Assembly: GCA_021613335.1 (NCBI GenBank)
Contig: JAJTWR010000082.1
Span: 40,001 to 104,000, forward strand
DNA: 64,000 bases
From: Whitmania pigra
Lineage: Eukaryota > Annelida > Clitellata > Hirudinida > Haemopidae
Reading direction: 5' to 3'
Shown here: positions 49,235 through 59,870 of the stretch, piece by piece
Layout of the letters: the number at the start of each line of letters is the position of its first letter
Position numbering within the stretch: the first letter of the stretch is position 1
Program-made: the position numbers and the translations under genes
Notes under the pieces: generated by a model
Told to the model about the DNA's origin: nothing
Seen by the model: the letters and a program-made list of their open reading frames with translations, nothing else
Databases searched by the model: none

Positions 49235-50944
49235 GCTATTTGTTATTTTGTTGAATTTTGGTTGTGGTCAACTGAAATTGGAGTTGATGTTCTAAAGTTT
49301 GAAAAACTTACGAAGATGGACTTCTTGACTATGATCTCGTCATCGTGCTGCATGGGTACCACTTTTTGGAATTCATAGCAATTACGTTATCATGCCTGCA
49401 TCTCGTTTTACATGTTCGAATGAAAATCTTGGATTCATTTTTATGATATTTTAGCTGCTGTGAACTTTTAAAGCAATAAAAAGTCCCCTGCAAAAGGATT
49501 AACTCAGTAACTACTAAACTTTTAAAGTAATTGAAAACGAATCCCTCAAAGTATACAGAACAACAGATCAATTGATAATGCTAACTAGTATCCTCTGTTG
49601 ACGTGCGCGGATGAATTTTAAAGTTCACGTGCTTGCATCGAAAGACACTGAATCGACACAAAATAAATTAAAAATTAAATTTATTAAATAATGTTCATCT
49701 TTTGCGCTCATTTTTAAAATAATAATCGTACTTAACTAGCATTCATTGTGAAATTTTTAATCAAAATTAAAATGATTTTTTTATTGTGTTTTTTCACCAT
49801 TACTGATTTTATTTCCCACAAAAATAAATCTAGATTAATCCAGAATAAAACGAAAGCTGGGTCATGCCTCTGACGAAATAAATAATTCTGTACAATATTT
49901 TGGAAATCTTTGTGAAGCAATTCGCTTTTGGTTGCTATGCATGACGTTTGTTGGCAACGCTATACAATGTGTGGATTCATCGATTACCAATATCCAATAA
50001 ATGTTTTGCGAAATGTTCAGCGGATGTATCATGCTGTTGTACACTCGTATTGATCTTCAGAATTAATTGATCTACGTGTCGCCATTAAACTGAGGATTTG
50101 AGACATGCATTTGATTCATCAGCATCTGATGTTGGTATAACTGATAGAATTAGTATAGCTATTACAATAAAGGGGGTAGTAACGTTCGTCAGACTCGACT
50201 GGCAAAAATTTAATTTTGACTCTGGAGACGCAATCTCTATTGGACGGTCCGTTGCTGTTACATTTCTTCGCTGACAGTGATGCTTGTCCGATGATGATCC
50301 TGTTTTCAGGTTGCAGTAACTGCACATTGCCACCATTGCAAATTAATTCTTCAATTGCTTCAATATGGAGAAATCAAATTATGTTGTATTATGATAGTAC
50401 ATAAAATTTCAAAGTTATAGAATGCTCAATTGCAATCTTAATTATATGTTCATTTCTACATTTACAACCTTAATACATAAAAATAGTTTTTTTGTCTATC
50501 TTTTTTTAGTTTATTTACAATAGATAAAATAAATAAATCTTTTTATGTTCTTAAAATATCTCCAGTCCATCTATTCTTATTCTAAAACTGAATGCATTCT
50601 TAACCACTCATTCAACTGTCGAGGTAGTGAGGGAGTCTGTAAACACGATGCTGATGATGATGTATGTGGTTTTTGTCGAAGGACATGTTGCTGATGGCAA
50701 AGAGACATCCGTATAGTAGTTTATATCCTTGTATGAGAATGTTGAAGCAAAATTACAGCATTCAGCTCACTGATCTGTAATTCTAAAATAGCACAGTTGA
50801 TCCATTTTTAAATTTCCTATGCAGCTGACCAATCATATTCTGATTAAAAAATTTGTGTTGAGATTAATCATAGTCCAGCATGCAGCGGCTTGCAAGAGAG
50901 ATAGTGAGCTATCGATGAGAGGCTCAAAATGTGCATAAATTCTT
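49235..50944. other. Intergenic stretch
   Basis: No gene assigned. An 83-codon frame at 50,085-50,336 (-) has a Cys-rich start and one hydrophobic segment but no recognisable family. The rest is AT-rich. Confidence 0.4.
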
Positions 50945-51911
50945 AAATAAAAAAGCTCTTGGCTTGCCTGATGTATTCAGGGCAATGGGTCTCCAATTGC
51001 CGGGTTCGTCTAGGTCCTCTTTTTTGTGGAAGAGGAATGTCCTTGACGTCTTCCGTTCTTCCGGAATCCTTTGAAGTTCTCTGCACTTGTTGAAGAGTGT
51101 AGAGAGGATGTGGGAGAACGGATCAAACTTCTTTTTGGAGGTTGCTGTTTCTGTGGTGCCTGACTTGTCGGTGCTTCCTCTGTGATGTCTTGATCCTGAG
51201 CGACTAGTTGAGGAGCTGCCTGGGGTTTAGCCTTGGTAGCTGCTTGGGACTGGTCTATGTGGTGGTGCACATGGAGGTGCGAGTTTGCCGCCTTCAGGGA
51301 CAGGAAGCGTTGGGTGCAGACTCTGCATTCGAAGTTCAGGCTTGAGATTCCATGAGCTCTTCGGATGTGACGAGCCAGGCCGTTGTGAGAGGCGTAAGTC
51401 TTGGTATGGCATTTCCTCGAACATGTGAATCTCTTGTGACTACCGGTACCAGAACGATGTGTTGTTCTGGTGTAGTCAAGGTCTCTGCCGGTGCCCTGGT
51501 CGGGAGAGATGTTTCCGAATTGCTAGGTCTCTCCACAATCACTGGCTGGCTTTGACTGGTTGTTGCTGCTATGGTGGGATTCTTCCCTCCTCTTGGCGCT
51601 TGAGTGTTCTTGGAACCGCTCTTTGGCTGTGGTTTTTGCGGCCTTGATTTGGATTGTTTCCCACTTGAGATAGGCATTTTTGGCTCCTCCTGAGTTTCTT
51701 TCTGGCGTGGCGGAGACGGGGTTTTGTTTGGTAGTTTGCCACTACCCGACTCGTGGCAGTCCCTGTAGTCTCTGGCTGCCCAGTCTTCTTCGTGGTTCCA
51801 CGAGTCGCATAGGTGGCAGCTGAAACATGCGCTTGAGTGTGCTGGAGCAAGGCCTTCCTTTCGTCCTTTGAAGGTGCTCTTTGACTCTCGCGGACTGGAT
51901 AGTTGAGGCAT
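50945..51911 (-). mobile_element. R2/NeSL-type non-LTR retrotransposon fragment: zinc fingers and start of reverse transcriptase
   Basis: On the minus strand, first a Cys/His motif (CFSCHLCDSW) and a Pro/Lys/Ser-rich linker, then two C2H2-type fingers (CSRKCHTKTYASHNGLARHIRRAH is split here as CSRKC...RHIRRAH and CRVCTQRF...HLHVH, about 51,430-51,255). After a frameshift comes the opening of a reverse transcriptase (51,125-50,950) with RIPEERKTSRTFLFHKKEDL and GNWRPIAL. Zinc fingers before a W-R-P-I-A-L reverse transcriptase are typical of the R2/NeSL/Utopia clade. Frameshifts show that it is dead. Confidence 0.75.
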
Positions 51912-52139
51912 ACACTTTGCCCTGGTCCTTCTTCACCAGCAAGCTATGGAGAAACTTCTTCCTGAAGGAGTCCTTTAATCTGCTCTATGTCGTCCACTGG
52001 GTGCTGCCTTCTGCTCTTGACCAGAAGCTTGTTCTTACGTTGCTGCTTCTGTCGAGGATGCCTGTGGTTTTTCCGTTAAGGCAGACAGGATTTCTGCCGA
52101 TCTGTCATTACACCCAGGTACTTGTAGCAGTCATCTTCT

Positions 52140-52345
52140 GCCATGACTACTAGGGTCCCATTGTAAATTGAGAACGGCATGAGGATCTTCTGCTTTCTCT
52201 TCCCGATATCTCCTACTCTGTTCTTGCATGTTGGTTCCATGTTGCACACTGGAAGCCATTACGACCAGGTCATCTGCGTAGGCCAGTACGCTGTGCTGCT
52301 GGTCATGTAGTCGGAATCCGTGGACAGATTGAAGATCTGGGCGTA
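52140..52345 (-). mobile_element. R2/NeSL-type reverse transcriptase catalytic fragment (YADD)
   Basis: The minus strand encodes GFRLHDQQHSVLAYADDLVV. It includes the YADD box, which holds two of the three catalytic aspartates of reverse transcriptase, in the A-Y-A-D-D-L context typical of R2/NeSL elements. It is joined on the 5' side to the C-terminal piece described next, an order opposite to an intact element. Confidence 0.75.
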
Positions 52346-52399
52346 ATTTTTGGGCAAAGCATCTTGGCAAGGATTGGGACCTGGTTGGCATTGGGACTG

Positions 52400-52941
52400 T
52401 GAGATTCAAGCTGGTTTTGGCAACAGTCTCCGGTGCCTTGGCAGATATTATTTTGTCGACTGCCAGGTTGTGGCACTTGGTAATGTCAACTATGTTGGGC
52501 AGGCAGTTGTCTAGAATATGGGAGAGTTTCCTTCTCTTTACCACATCTGTGGCACAGTTTGTTGTCTGTGGTCCAGTTGGTTGCGTTATTTATCAGGACA
52601 TTGAGTCTGGCACTGTTAATGAAGCGCCAGTCAGCAAACTGCGTGTAGTTTCCCTTCTGGGTGAAGTGGTGAAAGAGTTGGCTGTTGGCGTTGCAGCATG
52701 GGACCTGTCCTTGGCTCCGTTTTGCCAGGAGTTGGTTGAGGACGGAGAGGATGCTGGAGACTCGCTCGCCTTCCAGACTTTCCGGCTTGCACCCTTGGGC
52801 TCGGCCCTTTACTTCGATTGGTTCTGTTGGTTGTTCAGGAGATGCTCCTAGGTCTCCTTTGTCTTTTCTCATCACCGTTGTTAGTTTTGTCTTGACCAGA
52901 CCTCCTGCGTGGTGAACGGCTTCTTGATTGGGTTTGGTCAA
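52400..52941 (-). mobile_element. R2/NeSL-type C-terminal fragment: post-RT, CCHC-like and endonuclease start
   Basis: The minus strand encodes YTQFADWRFINSARLNVL, a C-x2-C zinc knuckle (KLCHRCGKEKETL) and, after a one-base shift, SHILDNCLPNI and CHNLAVDKII. In R2/NeSL elements this order is the region after the reverse transcriptase leading into the restriction-like endonuclease. The endonuclease core is missing. Confidence 0.75.
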
Positions 52942-53094
52942 TCATCCAAATCTTCGTTGATTTCATACTGTTCGATAGGTCCAACAGCAATTTGGGACAA
53001 ATGCATAATGGCCGATTATTTTTTAGCATCAATGTTGCACCGAGTGCCACGATATCACGGAATGCCCCCTTCTTGTTGTGTTTAAACATGCGCT

Positions 53095-53646
53095 GAAGTC
53101 ATCTTGCTTGTTGTGATTTGAACAAAATTTGACAAGTGTTTCTTGGCCTATTTGGAGAATCCGACGAGGCCCGACTGACCGCTTCCCGAACCGCTTCAGT
53201 TAGCCTGGTGACAGGGGGCATTCTTGAAGTGCGGTGGGTAGAGGATCCACACAAGCTTTTTTTGCTTTTTATCCCATTGTGGTCAGGGTTCTCTGCCGGT
53301 GTGGCTGGAGGTCTTGGCACGGGCTTCCTTCTTGCTTCCTTGGGGAGAAGTCGTTATCCTGCTGAGCTGGGTTTCTGTTGGGAGAGTCAGGGCTGTTGAC
53401 TCTTTTTCTTCTGTCCTTCTGGCTGAGGAGCGAAGCGAGGGTTTTAGGTCTCGGGACCGCAGATGCTGTGGCCTTTGGTGTGCCATTAGTGACAACTTCT
53501 TTGCCCTGAGATGCCTCGGAAGGCTGTGCCGGTCGAAGCCTTGTAGCCTTCTGGAGTGTCCAGCTGTCTGTTCCGCTTCCTTTTCTTTGTCTGCATCTTT
53601 TGGGTGCCGGACTATTGAACGAAGGAGACAACATATCGAATATCAA
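53095..53646 (-). mobile_element. Probable N-terminal linker of the same retrotransposon family
   Basis: A Pro/Ser/Lys/Arg-rich open frame (125 aa) and a continuing frame (to 53,099), similar in composition to the linker at 51.4-51.8 kb and with higher GC than ordinary DNA here. No domain is visible; it is assigned by position and composition only. Confidence 0.4.
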
Positions 53647-53884
53647 ATTAGACCTTATAACGAATTGTTAAAACGTCTTCTTTGTTATTGGATATAAGAT
53701 CCAATGTATATAGGAATAAAAAAAATTTGATTTATTAAACAAAACCAATAAATTGAAATTTATCGCCAGAGTTTCAAAATTGTATTGTTTCGAATTAATA
53801 TCGGGACTTTGTTGTTTTTATGCATGTTTAATAATGGCAATATTAATTAATTGAAGACAATTCAACAAACAATTGTTTGGCAGT

Positions 53885-54195
53885 TATCTCCATCTTTGTA
53901 TTTGATCCACGCCTTAGAAACGGCTACATTTCTTCCAGTGACTTTCTTGTCTCAAAGGCACTGCCCTTCGTTCAATAAGCGGTCAATGGTGGAAATGTTT
54001 TGCGCTTCTTTTAGCAAAAGATGAACCAAGTCATTGATGTTTCTGATGGCTTTTGCGTCGGCATTCAGTTTAGTATGCCACCCTTCCACATCATTATTGG
54101 TGCGTTATATTATATAGACGAACCACGACGTGTCTTTAAAGTGGCCGGCGATCCATTGCTTATGTACATAATCACAAAAGCCCTACAACATAATC
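53885..54195 (-). mobile_element. Mutator-like (MULE) transposase C-terminal fragment
   Basis: The minus strand encodes, with a few stops, WIAGHFKDTSWFVYII, then RTNNDVEGWHTKLNADAKAI, LVHLLLKEAQNISTIDRLLN and finally WIKYKDG. The string R-T-N-N-D-V-E-G-W-H is the well-known signature of the C-terminal part of animal MULE transposases. It is flanked on both sides by pieces of the R2/NeSL-type element, so it either inserted into one or was joined to it by rearrangement. Confidence 0.75.
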
Positions 54196-54204
54196 AAAAA
54201 TAAC

Positions 54205-54785
54205 ACAGGTGGCAGCTGAAGCACGTCGATGCTTCATGCTCACTGAAATGGGCAAGTGCCAACTCCAGGTTAATCTTTTATTACCCTTGAGACCTAATCT
54301 GAAGTTGAGGTGGGACTTGTGGCCTGTGTTGGTGAGATCAGTCTTGGCCTTTGGCTTGTGCCAGGTGACTCCTGGGTTTCTTTACGCTTTCTTTTCCCTG
54401 CGTCCTTCTTAGCTGTTCTTGGTTTGGTTCTTGTGCGTCTCTATGATCTACGGTGTGACTTGGGGAGAAGCTGTTGGGCAGATCTTGGAGCCGGTGTTCC
54501 TTCAGGTGAGTGTGGCTGTCTGATCGAAATTTGATTAAATCATGGTCTGGGTGAAGACAATGATGAAAGAGATTGTTGAACGAGCTGGTCAAACACAGAT
54601 TGGGCGCGAGGTGATGTCGAAGATTGTCGGGAAGGCAAGCGTTGCGGAGGTGGCAAACAATGCCCGCATGGTAGGCAAGCGGTTTATGATCAGGACATTT
54701 ACTACACATCTTCTCGGAGCCATCGAATGGAAATGTGAAGAACCAGTCTGTCATTTTTACAAAAATGCCAACCCTTGAACGGAAC
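54205..54785 (-). mobile_element. R2/NeSL-type N-terminal fragment
   Basis: The minus strand opens at about 54,755 with FFTFPFDGSEKMCSKCPDHK, AGIVCHLRNA and further Cys/His residues. It ends with a CFSCHLC motif at about 54,230-54,205 like the one at 51,850, so this is a second copy of the N-terminal region. It is broken where the MULE fragment begins. Confidence 0.55.
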
Positions 54786-54993
54786 GGAGAAATACATACA
54801 GTAAAATACACACAAATTCTACTAAAATATCGTCCAATCGAAATTCATGAAAAAGGTCAACACACGCCTGCTAGTTGATTAAACCAGTTGTCCTAAAAAC
54901 TATAATCATTATTTTAAATTACCTCTGCCTGGAGCTCAAGAATAATATTGGATAGCTTAAACAAATAATCGATATCTAATGAAATGCATTTTA

Positions 54994-55523
54994 TTAATTT
55001 ATGAAAAGTTTTTCCTTCAGTTCTTGATAAGCAATAAATTCCTGATATTCCTCATTTAAAATTTCATCATAAGAATGTACTACTATCTTTTTATTAAAAA
55101 GTGTCAGTCCCTCAGCCATCAAAATGTTCTTGACGTCAACCCGGTCAAAAGTAATCAGCCATCTATTGTCCATATTTTGAGTTCCATGCAATGTGTTTCT
55201 GTCGACAAACTGCAAAGCAGTAACTCTGAAGTTGTCTGTTTTATCCTTAAGTACATTTCTTATCATTTCCAGGATGTACTTGTGCGTAATGAAAGTGTTC
55301 GGAAAATGAAAGCAAGCTGTATTCGGCAGTTTTTTGGGGGGACAAGAAAACTTAACAACTGCCCGAGAAACAACCCCCTTGTTGACTCCAAATTGTCGTT
55401 TAGTGTTGTTGGCTCTCAGTTCATCATCAAACTGATCACTAGAAATTACAACTAAATCATAAGCAATCATCAAATATAAACGCAAATGCTAAATACTCAC
55501 GCAATGTCCGTCGCAATTTCCAT
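54994..55523 (-). CDS. Conserved-looking small protein, possibly RRM-like, function unknown
   Basis: Two exons: a tiny first coding exon (55501-55523, 23 nt, MEIATDI plus two bases) with a strong GTGAGT donor, and 54994-55438 after a TTTCTAG acceptor. Joined they give an open 155-aa protein. Splicing removes the run of unlikely residues (MRLYLMIAYDLVVISS) that the unspliced frame would add. The C-terminal half (FRVTALQFVDRN, NRWLITFDRVDVKNIL, LTLFNKKIVVHSYDEIL) alternates strands and helices like an RRM fold, ending in a charged helix. I do not recognise the family and claim no function. Confidence 0.7.
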
Positions 55524-56912
55524 TACGTAATTATACGATTAAATGTTTAAACTTTAAGCAATAAAACAATTAAGTGCTGTGACTTTTACTTCCCCTGAAG
55601 CAGATTGTTTCAGCCGCCGAAATGTTACGCAATATATCGATTGAAATATCGAAGATGTTGCCAAAAGTAGTGTAGCTAATTCATTAAATATTCATAAAAT
55701 GATTCCGATTCTGGCTGTTGATGTGAATTTAAAATTAACGTTATAAAATATTTGTGATCATGACATTAAATAAAGTTGAAAAATATTAATGTTATTCTAA
55801 ATAATTTAATTTAAATTTGAGCGATCGTCGATAATTCTAAAATAGATAAATTCTAATTCTAATATAGATAGATTGGAAATGGCCATCACAAACAATAACC
55901 TAGCAATCTCCATTGCATGATCGAATATCTCTAGAGTCTAGACAGAGGAGTAGTTCCATTAAGTGGCCCATTCGTAGGCATCCGTAGCAATAGCTTAATT
56001 TGACAACAGTTAATCAAACTATATAATTAGTTGTTGTTTGTTTTTTTTTTAATTTCATTTAATTCGAAATATTCAGTTGACAAACATTTTCCAATGATAA
56101 TTCTTAAAATCAAATCGTTGTGAAATAATTCCTGACATTACCAGCATTCAGTAGGCTTATGCATTGACGGTGTGACGATTGCTATCATCGATAATTTCCT
56201 GAGAATCAAAATCGCCAGTACCCAATTTTTTATGCCTTTTATCTTAAACAATGACAATTTAAAAAGGGCTGATAGTTTAACGATTAATTACTACTAGCTT
56301 TACCTCTACTTTCCAAACATTAGTTTAATCATTAACTGCTGGACAGCCCTCCAACAATAAAATTTCATGAAGAACCGCAGCCATTTGTAAGAAAATACTC
56401 AGTTATTTGAAGCTAATTTCAGGAAAAATGTGCAAGCATTTTAACTTGTCATGAGCCGGATGAGGGTTAAATCATCGTGAATAAAATTCAATTGTGTCTG
56501 TCAAGTTCTGAATTTTTCTTTGGGAAAGTAAAAGAAACTATAATTTTTAAATAATGTAAATTAAGAAATTTAATCGTGACCTCTACTCTACATCTAAATT
56601 TTTTGGGAAACTCCGCAAGCTAGACATGAAATCATTTATTATTAAAGATTATTTTCATTTCATGGTTCCTCTCCTACTAGTGCTACAGCTGAGTGAAACA
56701 ATCAGCAACAATGTGTTTTAATTAAAGTAGCTCGTCGTAAAATTCGGAATTAATTACAATGGCATAACTAATTATTTGAGTAATTACAGTTTAACAGTAA
56801 AATCATAAACCTATTGCTTATTAATAGCTTAGAAATTCCATATACTAATAGTTCATACCTAACCCATCGCAATAAGACGTAAACAAATTTTGGCGTTGAA
56901 GGTGTCTGTAAT
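55524..56912. other. Spacer upstream of TRIM gene 2
   Basis: AT-rich, no gene or clear repeat recognised. Confidence 0.5.
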
Positions 56913-58721
56913 ATGGAAGAGATTCCGATTGATATCTGCACTCTTTGCAGTAAACTCATGGTTGATCCGAGAATATTACCTTGCGCTCATAGTTTTTGTC
57001 TGACGTGCTTGGAATCTTCAACTAATAAGTTCGAATGCCCAACATGTCGTTATAGATTTCCAATACCGGAAGGTGGATTGAAAAATTTGAAAAAGAATGA
57101 ATTCATTGATCGATTGGCGAATCATAAGCAGATCACCGTAATTTGTGACAGCTGCAATGAGAACCAAAAAGCCATTAAATTTTGCCTTGATTGTTCTTGT
57201 AATTATTGTTCAACTTGTTTGGAGCTTCATGGGAAAGTTCCAGCTTTAAGAAATCATCGATTACTTGATCCGACGTCGACTAAAATTAAGAAATTGTCAA
57301 CATGCAAGGAACACTCGGAGCCATTGAATCTATTTTGCGAAGAATGCAAAGTTGCTATGTGTGCTCGGTGTATGGCCTTGACGCACAATGCTCATAAATT
57401 CAAGCATGTTTCAGAATACTTTGAATTCATGAAGCTAAATATTGAAGAGAATTTGAAAGATACCAATAGAATTCTTGAAAATGTTATTGCTAATTATAAT
57501 AATTTGGTGGACACAAAGCATCATAATGAATTAAAAGCATTAAATCTGAAGTTAAAACTCAAGGAGAAAGGTGAAGGTTTGAAGAAAGTTGTTGATGCAA
57601 TTGTTGATGAATCAATTAGAGATATTGATGATGAATTATTACAGAACCAAAATAAAGCAGATGATGTGATGAAACAACTGAAAGCCATGGAAATTGATTT
57701 GAATGCAAAGATTGAAACTTTTAAACAGCAACTAAACAATTTAAACTACGAAAATGTGGTTGAAATCCGTCCACATGCTGTTGGTAAAATTGAAATTATT
57801 CCAAAATATTCTGAAAATTTTACACTTACATTGCATTCTGAAACCAACGAACCAATATCTCATTTAAGACATTTATTTGGAAATCTTAGGAAAGGTTGGA
57901 ATTGTCTCGTACATTAATTATTTTATTTTAAACTTAAAATCAATCAGATTTTAATTTTTAAACCAGCAGTGAAAGTTGTTAACGAAAAACAACTGAACTC
58001 TCCATTCGAATCGTTTGCTTTAAAGGAAAATGGTATTTATCTATGCGAGTGCTCATCGTTTGTTAAAATGTACAGCCTCCACGACTGGAAGTATCGCAAG
58101 ATAATTAATTTTAGTGATGAATTATCAGTGCCTTCAGACATTTTAATACTCAACGATGTGGTTTATGTCACGGGCCGAAGCAGGCAAGGCGATGGATCTG
58201 TAAAAGTTATGAAATTTGATGAAATGTCCGAAGCTGTAGCATCAAAAATATATGAAGTTGAGCATCAAGGAGATGTTTTAAGATTATCAAAATCTTGTGA
58301 TGGTGACATCCTTCTTGTTTTAAATTATGAAATAATACAACTCACTGAGAATGGAGTTGTTAGGAAAGCAATCAAATTGTCATTTGCTATTTGTGATGCT
58401 CTGCAAATTCATGAAGAATGTTTCGTCGTTTGCTGTGATACTGAACTTTGTACTGTCGATCGCGACGGCTCAAAAATCACAATTTACGAGCCGCCCGACG
58501 AATGCCTCTGCATAAATTCTCCATTTCGTTTGGCAAAGGATTGCAGTGGAAACATTTATGTGGGCGATCGGAATACTCAGTTCGTGTTCATCTTGAATTG
58601 CAAACTTGATTTCGTAACTCATCATAAGCTGAACGACTCTGTTATCAAAATGTGCTTCCGTGAAAGTGAAAACGTGCTATCAATTTTAACGAGGTCTAAA
58701 ATGATTGAATTTGGATTGTAA
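56913..58721 (+). CDS. TRIM-type RING/B-box protein 2 with C-terminal propeller-like domain
   Basis: Two exons, 56913-57894 and 57967-58721, phase-1 intron of only 72 bp, 578 aa. RING C3HC4 at residues 9-45 (Cys9, Cys12, Cys24, His26, Cys29, Cys32, Cys42, Cys45), two B-box-type fingers (CDSCNEN...FCLDCSCNYCSTC; CKEHSEPLNLFCEECKVAMC) and a coiled coil. The exon-2 region is repeat-like and beta-rich (LTENGVVRKAIKLSF, SGNIYVGDRNTQFVF). It shares domain order, intron position and phase, and many residues with TRIM protein 1, so the two arose by duplication. They are now well diverged. Expected role: E3 ubiquitin ligase whose substrate is read by the C-terminal domain. Confidence 0.85.
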
Positions 58722-59459
58722 GTCACGAGATCCTGTTTTTTTTTCATGATTTTGCATCATAGGAACTTGATAGTTTTACTAACGTTTCGAAATGCATTTT
58801 AAAACTCACATGATACTAAGTCAAATGTTATGTTTATTAATGAAACAAATGTTTTTTAAACATAATTTCGGTTTTCAGTTCATCTAATTAAGATATTAAT
58901 GAAATACCTTCAATCTAATCCATTTTTTGATAGCAGTTGGTATGTTACTAATAGCTATTACAATTTTTTTAAACAAATGAAATGTCTCTCCAAATCAGTC
59001 TAAATTTTATTATTTTTGGTAATTGAAGATATTGTAAATAATCAATGTTAATAATAATAATATTTATAATAATATATTAGAAATTATTGTAAACAATGAA
59101 TTAAATAATTGCATTTATATAAAATTTCATAATTAATTTTATTACTTAGAATGTTTTTCCCCAGGATTTTTAATTACAATTTAATAATCAAAAAAGATTC
59201 TGACAAAAAACAAAATGCTCCATCAAACCAATTTTAAGATTTTGTTATATCTTCTACCAACCATGGAAGCCATACAAAATCACCTCCTGGCTTTTCCTCC
59301 AGTTCCGAATTTGTGATTTGATTTTTTATTTGATTATAGTATGTTGCATGACTGAGATGATTTGGACTTCCAAATTTATATCCCCTCATCGGATTAATAT
59401 GTGGCCTTTATTGGGATGGATGCTGGTGTTTTAGTTTTGCATAATTTTTTTTTGTTTAT
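58722..59459. other. Spacer after TRIM gene 2
   Basis: AT-rich 3' flank, no further gene seen. Confidence 0.5.
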
Positions 59460-59870
59460 GAGTTTATTGAATCAAACAAGCAGTTATACATACATATATA
59501 AAAAACAAAAAGCGAAAACAAATAAACCCAAAGAACCAGTCTTAAGGAAGGACACGCTTCCGCTGTGGGACTGACCCTGAAAGTAGTTATGTATAAAATC
59601 ATAAGCTATACACATCCATGCAATAAATATTGATCGTATGACATTTTGAATAGTAAATAAAGTAGTTTGAAAGGGCTTGTGTTTAACTGTGTTAGATCCT
59701 TGGTGAAGATGAAGGTATGGAGGAGTAAAGTCTTGGGTCATAACATTTAATTAAAAATAATTTAAGTGTAGATTTGAAAAAAGATGGACTATATTCATGT
59801 GTATCACATAGAAAGTGTGAAGGATTGTTGTAGTTATTGCTTGATATGAAAAAAAACAGAGAATATTTTG
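59460..59870 (-). mobile_element. 3' end of a CR1/L2-like LINE, copy C
   Basis: On the minus strand, from 59,870 to 59,460, it matches copy A and the 3' half of copy B, ending at the same terminus (TTGATTCAATAAAC). It carries only the last ~70 codons and the 3' UTR; similarity to copy A stops at GAATATTTTG (59,868). Severe 5' truncation is normal for LINE insertions. Confidence 0.7.

Noticed and set aside
49240..49360. Possible upstream coding exon of the kinase (ATGCAGCACGATGACGAG on minus)
   Set aside because: The only available introns would be 20-40 nt long and every join tested by eye runs into a stop; it is more likely leader sequence.
50085..50336. 83-aa minus-strand frame with a hydrophobic segment
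   Set aside because: It could be a small membrane protein, but there is no family match, no clear promoter and no supporting splice signals.
52399..52851. 150-aa frame on the plus strand
   Set aside because: Shadow of the retrotransposon coding strand; the minus strand has recognisable reverse-transcriptase motifs, this one has none.
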